DNA from: Steromphala cineraria
Taxonomy: Eukaryota; Mollusca; Gastropoda; Trochida; Trochidae
Direction: 5' to 3'
Length of the DNA stretch: 64,000 nt
Assembly: GCA_916613615.1 (NCBI GenBank)
Contig: OU744736.1
Coordinates: 6,108,224 to 6,172,223 of the forward strand
In this document: one piece after another, positions 48,901-57,900 of the stretch
How positions within the stretch are numbered: the stretch's first letter is position 1
How the letters are laid out: each line of letters starts with the position of its first letter
Notes under the pieces: model-generated
What the model was told of the DNA's origin: nothing
The model's database searches: none
Seen by the model: only the letters and a program-made list of their open reading frames with translations
Program-made: the position numbers and the translations under genes

Positions 48901-51900
48901 ACGTGCCACCACGTCAAGTCATCATTTAACCAAATTATTTCTTTTCAAAGTCAACATTTCACCAAACTAAATCTTTTCAAAGTCAACATTTCATCAAATT
49001 AGTAATTTAAAAATCAGCATTTCATGAATTCATTTCTTTTCAAAGTCATAATTTCACCAAATACTCCTTTTCAAATTCATCATTTTATCAAATATTTCTT
49101 TTCAAAATCAAAATTTCACAAATTATTTTTCTTCAAAATTAACATTTCATCAAATGATTTCTTTTCAAGGTCAACATTTTCACCAATTATCAATTTTCAA
49201 AGTCAACATTTCATGAAATTATCACTTTTCAAAGTCAACATTTCATCAAATATTTACTTTTCAAAGTCAACATTTCATGAAATTATATCTTTTGAAAGTC
49301 ATCATTTCACATTTTATTTAATTTTAAAGTCAACATTTCATGAAATTATTTCTTTTCAATATGAACATTTCATGAAATATTTACTTTTCAAAGTCAACAT
49401 TTCATGAAATTATTACTTTTCAAAGTCAACATTTCATGAAATTATTACTTTTCAAAGTCAACATTTCATGAATTTTTTTCTTTTCAAAGTCAACATTTCA
49501 CATTTTATTTCCTTTTAAAATCAACATTTCATGAAATTATTACTTTTCAAAGTCAACATTTCATCAAATATTTACTTTTCAAAGTCAACATTTCATGAAG
49601 TTATATCTTTTCAAAGTCAACATTTCACATTTCATTTCTTTTTAAAGTCAACATTTCATGAAATTATTTCTTTTTAAAATCAACATTCATCAAATTATTA
49701 CTTCTCAAAGTCAACATTTCATGAAATTATTTCTTTTCAAAGTCAACATTTCACATTTTATTTCTTTTTAAAGTCAACATTTCATGAAATGATCACTTTT
49801 CAAAGTCAACATTTCATGAAGTTATATCTTTTCAAAGTCAACATTTCATGAAATTATTACTTTTCAAAGTCAACATTTCATGAATTTATTTCTTTTCAAA
49901 GTCAATATTTCACATTTCATTCCTTTTGAAAGTCAACATTTCATGAAATTATTACTTTTCAAAGTCAACATTTCATGAAATTATTACTTTTCAAAGTCAA
50001 CATTTCATGAATTTTTTTCTTTTCAAAGTCAACATTTCACATTTTATTTCCTTTTAAAGTCAACATTTCATGAAATTATTACTTTTCAAAGTCAACATTT
50101 CATCAAATATTTACTTTTCAAAGTCAACATTTCATGAAGTTATATCTTTTCAAAGTCAACATTTCACATTTCATTTCTTTTTAAAGTCAACATTTCATGA
50201 AATTATTTCTTTTCAAAGTCAACATTTCATCAAATTATTATTTCTCAAAGTCAACATTTCATGAAATTATTACTTTTCAAAGTCAACATTTCATGAAATG
50301 TTCACTTTTCAAAGTCAACATTTCATGAAATTATTACTTTTCAAAGTCAACATTTCATGAAATTATTACTTTTCAAAGTCAACATTTCATGAATTTATTT
50401 CTTTTCAAAGTCAACATTTCACATTTCATTCCTTTTGAAAGTCAACATTTCATGAAATTATTACTTTTCAAAGTCAACATTTCATGAAATTATTACTTTT
50501 CAAAGTCAACATTTCATGAATTTTTTTCTTTTCAAAGTCAACATTTCACATTTTATTTCCTTTTAAAGTCAACATTTCATGAAATTATTACTTTTCAAAG
50601 TCAACATTTCATCAAATATTTACTTTTCAAAGTCAACATTTCATGAAGTTATATCTTTTCAAAGTCAACATTTCACATTTCATTTCTTTTTAAAGTCAAC
50701 ATTTCATGAAATTATTTCTTTTCAAAGTCAACATTTCATCAAATTATTATTTCTCAAAGTCAACATTTCATGAAATTATTACTCTTCAAAGTCAACATTT
50801 CATGAAATTATTACTTTTCAAAGTCAACATTTCATGAAATTATTTCTTTTTAAAATCAACATTCATCAAATTATTACTTCTCAAAGTCAACATTTCATGA
50901 AATTATTTCTTTTCAAAGTCAACATTTCACATTTTATTTCTTTTTAAAGTCAACATTTCATGAAATGATCACTTTTCAAAGTCAACATTTCATGAAGTTA
51001 TATCTTTTCAAAGTCAACATTTCATGAAATTATTACTTTTCAAAGTCAACATTTCATGAATTTATTTCTTTTCAAAGTCAATATTTCACATTTCATTCCT
51101 TTTGAAAGTCAACATTTCATGAAATTATTACTTTTCAAAGTCAACATTTCATGAAATTATTACTTTTCAAAGTCAACATTTCATGAATTTTTTTCTTTTC
51201 AAAGTCAACATTTCACATTTTATTTCCTTTTAAAGTCAACATTTCATGAAATTATTACTTTTCAAAGTCAACATTTCATCAAATATTTACTTTTCAAAGT
51301 CAACATTTCATGAAGTTATATCTTTTCAAAGTCAACATTTCACATTTCATTTCTTTTTAAAGTCAACATTTCATGAAATTATTTCTTTTCAAAGTCAACA
51401 TTTCATCAAATTATTATTTCTCAAAGTCAACATTTCATGAAATTATTACTTTTCAAAGTCAACATTTCATGAAATGTTCACTTTTCAAAGTCAACATTTC
51501 ATGAAATTATTACTTTTCAAAGTCAACATTTCATGAAATTATTACTTTTCAAAGTCAACATTTCATGAATTTATTTCTTTTCAAAGTCAACATTTCACAT
51601 TTCATTCCTTTTGAAAGTCAACATTTCATGAAATTATTACTTTTCAAAGTCAACATTTCATGAAATTATTACTTTTCAAAGTCAACATTTCATGAATTTT
51701 TTTCTTTTCAAAGTCAACATTTCACATTTTATTTCCTTTTAAAGTCAACATTTCATGAAATTATTACTTTTCAAAGTCAACATTTCATCAAATATTTACT
51801 TTTCAAAGTCAACATTTCATGAAGTTATATCTTTTCAAAGTCAACATTTCACATTTCATTTCTTTTTAAAGTCAACATTTCATGAAATTATTTCTTTTCA

Positions 51901-54900
51901 AAGTCAACATTTCATCAAATTATTATTTCTCAAAGTCAACATTTCATGAAATTATTACTCTTCAAAGTCAACATTTCATGAAATTATTACTTTTCAAAGT
52001 CAACATTTCATGAAATTATTTCTTTTCAAAGTCAACATTTCACATTTTATTTCTTTTTAAAGTCAACATTTCATGAAATGATCACTTTTCAAAGTCAACA
52101 TTTCATGAAATTATTACTTTTCAAAGTCAACATTTCATGAAATTATTACTTTTCAAAGTCAACATTTCATGAATTTATTTCTTTTCAAAGTCAACATTTC
52201 ACATTTCATTCCTTTTGAAAGTCAACATTTCATGAAATTATCACTTTTCAAAGTCAACATTTCATCAAATATATACTATTCAAAGTCATCATTACACTAA
52301 TTGTTACTCTTTAAAGTCATCACTTCACCAAACTATTTCTTTTCAAAGTCATCATTTCACCAAACTTTTTTTTTCAAAGTCATCATTTCATCAAATATAT
52401 ACTTTTCAAAGTCATCATTACACTAATTGTTCTTCTTTAAAGTCATCACTTCACCAAACTATTTCTTTTCAAAGTCATCATTTCACCAAACTTTTTCTTT
52501 TCAAAGTCATCATTTCACCAAACTATTTCTTTTCAAAGTCAACATTGCATCAAATATTTTTTTTCATAGTCAACATTTACCAAAAATAATAACAGTCAAA
52601 ATCAATATATTATCTAAAACAATATATCATTTCAAAGTTAAAATCTTTCCAAAGTTTACATTTATTAAAAACCTTTAATGAATTTATCACTTAACTCAAA
52701 CTGCATTAAATTGTCAAAATAAATTCCATTGGAAAAATAAATTCCATCGGCATTAAAAATTCCGTCGGAATAAAAAATTCCATTGGAAAAATTCCGTCGG
52801 AATTAAAAATTCCATTGGAAAAATTCCGTCGGAATAAAAAATTCCATTGGAAAAATTCCGTCGGAATTAAAAATTCCATTGGAAAAATTCCGTCGGAATA
52901 AAAAATTCCATTGGAAAAATTCCGTCGGAATTTTTTTTCAAAATAAAATATCAAATTGAAATTTTAACCTGAAAATTTCCAAAGTGTAACTCAATAGTAT
53001 GTAAAAAATGAACTTTATATGTAAAATTTGTTTGTTATCGACAACTTTTTTGTCGCGACAAACTCTGGAATAAACCGGAATTACAAAGATAACGCGGAAC
53101 GCATTCAGTAGTTCCACAGTTTTCCTCATATGTTCATTATTTTTTGCTCATTGGCGATTTTTAGTTCAATTAAATAGTCAATGATAAATGAATTGTTATT
53201 ACTGGAGTGGTCAATACGTCAAATTCATCACAAAAGTCCAAGAGCATCCAATTTCATTTTACAAAATTGGAGGTGCTTAATTAAGTTCTCTGTGTATATA
53301 AAAACGATATCGAGAGCTAAATTATTAAAGCGTTTCCAACATGTAAGTCCCTCGTTTTATACAATAATTACGTAACATTGAACTACACGCGTTAATGTTG
53401 CTTACCTGAACAATCACCAAGATTGCATTCCTTAGTGACATTCTGTACCAGTGCACCCTCACAAAAGCCGCCACCATTCTGAGGGGCTGGGTTGTTGCAC
53501 AGTCGTGTTTTCCTCTCCACCAGTACGCCGGGTCCACACGACTTAGAACAAGCAGAGGTCCAGGAAACCCATTGTCCAAATCCACCATTAACTGAAGCAT
53601 CCACAAGAGGGAGAATTGCCAGCCATCATGACGTAATAGAACGACCAACGACGGTTATCAAGATAACCTAAAAATGATCATTGATATTAAAAAGCTCTCA
53701 GAAACAAACCAAAAGGATCCAGCAACATCCTAGCGCTTCTGAAAATAGGACGGCTCAACAAGAAACCTAGTATACACATCGAGTGATGCCACAAGGCATT
53801 AGAATTACGTAGACAAGACTAACATTGTTGTTGGATTTTCTAGGACACAAATCTAAGAATGCATTTCTTGCGAAAATCGAATGGATTAATGCAGCTTTTG
53901 CAGTATCAACATTTATGAATATAAAGGTATCAAAATGAATTCGTTGTAAGGTTCCTGTGGTAGAAATTAAGATATTTGGCGTAGTTGAATATACAAGTGG
54001 CTGTTAGTCCATTTTCAAGCAAATAGTTTCCATGAAATATGTATAAGAAGTTGGATAGCTCCCATTCCATTAGGACGTTATTGATAAGACGATGTTACTT
54101 GGCATTATTAATAATAAAGGATACATAAACCTGTCAAAACGAAACATTTGTCGCGGATATCCAGAGTACAGAAACCGAATACTGAACATGATAATAACAA
54201 CTGTGAAATACACCATTTTCAAAACAAAACGGTCTGAAACCAAAATTCACATACATTAAAAATGACCTCAAGAAATCATATAACATTGACAAATATAACG
54301 CTTATTGGACATGCAACTACTCAAATTACATGAAATTCTGGTCAACCTGCCATTTGTTATTCAAAGATTACTTAACTTCTTCTGTATGTAGCTTTGTTAT
54401 CACTGTAATTGAAAATTTGAAATAGCCTACGATTAGCCTTCATCATTCTCTCCCCACAGAGGCAACTCAGTCATACCTGAATTAGCCTCCGTTCTATTAC
54501 GCCTAGATCCTGGGGTTCCGGCAGATTGCCCTAGCGGCAAAAAGTTGTAACTTGAGATATCTCCCTTATCTGCAGCCAATTAAAACACCTTTTGGATATC
54601 AACGACTTTGGGAATTCTCAACGGTCGTACAGTGACTTTCGAAAGTATCATGCCTTTAGGTTTATTTTCCATTAACAGTGTGAGAGGGGAAATATTTGAA
54701 AATCAGATATGGATAAGGTTTTTCATTAGAAACATACTGTTTTATAATTGTGTAAATTGTTCTTTGTTTTATGATAAATTTTATTCTAATAATCTATCAA
54801 ATAAAAACTAATGAGAAGGTAAAAAAGCAATGTTTTGTAGAAGGAAGAGTTATCTCCCCTGAATGCTGAATCACCGGGAATAGCCGGGAGTAGCCGAGCT

Positions 54901-57900
54901 TTTGCGAATGACCCCTTTTGAAACGGCGTCGCTGATTGCACAACTAACTTCGATTGCCTCCAATCAGATTTCTACTTTTCTGTCCCGTGTATTAGCCGTA
55001 ATAGAACAGAGGCTAATTCAGGTATAACTGAGTTGCCTCTGTGGGAAGAGAATGAGCCTTCATATGTATTCAAATAATGTCCTGTAAATGCTGCCATGTG
55101 TAAAGTCACCTGCGTGAACTAAAATGTGCATAATAATATTGTTTTATCAACCGCCAACTACTTATAATTAAATTGCTACATTATAATGTGATATGATGGG
55201 AAAGAACAGATACAAGGGGGCCGTAAAATATCAAACAACCCGAACTCAGACCTCTGTTACAAGAGGACCTAACAAAAGAGCTCAGTCGGCGCTGTCACAA
55301 AAGTTCAGTAGTAAGAGCGTTGGGTTCAGCGTGCTGGGGTGTGAACTCTGCCCGTGTTGATAATTAGATTTTAGAAATTTTCAAAAGGTATAGTCAGTTG
55401 ACACTTTGACTTTTATTTAACATCATAATAACATTGTTGGAAAATAATCATTTAAAGAGAGATATATAATAACCTGCCTTGAAGGGCGATTGTGTTGATA
55501 ACTACCAGCATCCGAATAACTCCCTTACCAAATGAGGAAATTGAGGGATATATAAAGATCTCACATAACAATGGAGTGCCGATAATAAGGTTTGTAACAT
55601 TACAGAGGATCTTAGTTGAAGAGGAAACTAAATGGAGAATGAAATTCTAAAATGCAATTACTTGGACAAGGGTTCTCATTGCAGGTAGGGTTTTCTCTCT
55701 GCACGTAGCTAGTTGGATCTGCACAGTCGGCTCCTCCATTGCTGGGTGCAGGACTGTCACACGCCCTACTTCTCTCTCGTGTGTATCGACCCCCTCCACA
55801 GGTCACAGGACAGAGAGTTCCAGACCATTGACTCCAGAAGCCCCAGTTACCATCGATTGGTGAAACTAGATAGATATCAAAATGTGTAAGAAAGAAATCC
55901 TTTGTATTTGTTTATGTGTTAATATATCTATATTTATATATGTGCAATTATACACACAATAATTAAAAGAAAAATAAATTGAAGCTGTTTTTCCTTAAAT
56001 ATTTTTGCTTCAAATTAAGTAATCTTTGCTTTTCTCTGTCAGTTTATTAACTACATTTCTTTATTGATACGGAAGTAAATGCATTAAACCGTCGACTCTT
56101 TCACTCAGATACGTTAATCTATGCATGTAATAGAGAAATCTGATATAAGAAAGCAAAGAGCGTAACTATTTACTATACAGAAAATTACTGATAATATGTT
56201 CATGCATGTATACATGATACAATATGATATGATATACAAAAATCCATTATCAAACTGATATATTTCTAAAATAATTTTTTACTGTTTTTGTCGTAATTTT
56301 ACCAATATTTTGCGACCAACCATGAGAAGATCAGACAAAAATTCATTAAAAAGGAGACAGTTTACCAGAATGACGGAAACGTTAGCCACGGCATGTGGAC
56401 ATGATGGCTAATTAAGTGTGGCCATTTTACAATACCAATTTCCTAAATATACGCTTTAAAGTCGTCATTGTGGCGCATAAATACATTTTTTTCCGAGTCA
56501 GGAATTAGTTGCCGCTCAAGTTGATACCCATCAGACGCAATTGAGGATACTGATACGCTTTGTTAAACCCATAAACATAATGATGATGTCACTGAAAGCG
56601 GGTTTGTTAAAAACTATGGCACTTTTGCAGAGGGTACTGTACTTTTGACGTCAAATCAAGTAATTAATTGTTGACTTAAACATGTAAATGTGATATCAAA
56701 CCTTCGACGAAAGATTTTTCTACCAAGTGGTGTATTTCTTTTCTAAATAACTTAATTTCACCATGAACCACATAGTAATATGATAATGGGACTTTAAATT
56801 ACAAAAAGAGTAAGGGTAAATACCGTTGCAGGAATCTATGTTGCATACTGCAGTTGATGTCTCTGTACCATTGCCTGCAGGCAGTGGATTGTCACAGGGT
56901 CGTATTCTACTCCTCATAAATATCTGCCCGAATTAGTAAGCTTACTAAATCGATTTAGTAAGCTGACTAAATAGCGATTTAAGTCCCATTTGGCACCCCA
57001 TAAAAGAGTAAGTATAGTTACCACTGCAAGAGTCCCTGTTGCAGTCACCAACAGCTGTTGTCTCTGTACCTATGCCTGGACAGCTATTCCCATCATTCAT
57101 AGGCGGTGGATTGTTACAGAGTCGGCTTCTACTGCTCACTGATGATCCTGCTCCACACGTCACTGAGCAGCTACTTGCTGACCACTCCGTCCAGAGGGAC
57201 CAGCCTCCGTGGACTTTAAATAAAACATAGCACATCGCAATTATTCAGATATATGAGCAATGCATTTTTTGTATCAAAACCTGTAAAACCATTTTTACAA
57301 AACGACTTTCATACAAACTATAAGCTTCGCGGCTAAAAATGAAACAATAAATCAAAATCCAGTATCAAAATCATTTTTTAAAACTGTATATTTAAATGTT
57401 TTCACTGATTATTGTATGTCAATGCTAAATGTATTATTTTGATAGTGTCAATAACATTGTTTATCTAATAGACATATTTTGCCATGAAACTTTGTGTTTA
57501 AAAAAAGGTCAAAGCGTTTTGGACTGAGCATTGTAAAAAAAGAAATAACACTATAAGTCTTTATGCTGTCATAGTGCGAGCACGACCCAGGTTTTGAAGT
57601 GTTATCATATTAATCTTAGTCTACAATGCACGTCCGTTTATCGTAAGGTAAGTATTATAATTTCTTACTTGGACATGAGATCACTCTGCACACGCGACTT
57701 TCCGACTCAATGTAACTTGCTAGGTTTGCACAGGGCTCTCCTCCATTGTTGGGTGGGGGGTTGTTACATTGCCTCGTTCTCTCCGCTATGGACACACCAT
57801 TTCCACATGTCTGAGAACAGGCTGACGTAGTCCATTGACCCCAGGAACCCCAGTTGCCGTCAACTGGAGAAACTAAATAGATAATCTAAATTGTTGAATT

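Larger units (their letters stand above)
48330..52570 (+). repeat. 32-bp satellite array, right arm
   Basis: About 125 units, consensus GTCAACATTTCATGAAATTA plus TTACTTTTCAAA. Each standard unit has the perfect palindrome ATTTCATGAAAT. The outermost part (52,260-52,560) has the ACCAAACT variant, mirroring the outer left arm. It is interrupted by unrelated DNA at 48,670-48,913. Confidence 0.96.
38680..53103. mobile_element. Foldback-like element, 14.4 kb, with long modular inverted repeats
   Basis: Ends TGCGTTCCGCGTTATC and GATAACGCGGAACGCA are perfect inverted complements, flanked by ttcagtaa and ttcagtag (8 bp, one mismatch). Reading inward, both arms have the same order: a unique end containing TTTGTCGCGACAAA, a roughly 32-bp repeat with TTCCGACGGAA and TTCCAATGGAA, a short spacer, a long array of 32-bp units and an inner unique block. 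Arms are about 3.2 kb (left) and 5 kb (right), around a middle of about 6 kb. This design matches foldback elements (Drosophila FB and Galileo, sea urchin TU). No transposase is recognised, so it is probably non-autonomous. Confidence 0.85.

Noticed and set aside
48330..52570. CRISPR-like regular repeat
   Set aside because: Units are contiguous with no unique spacers, and the context is animal DNA.
48529..52678. Plus-strand ORFs of the same SKSTFH type, four of them identical
   Set aside because: Same satellite artefact; the identity reflects the 1,176-bp duplication.
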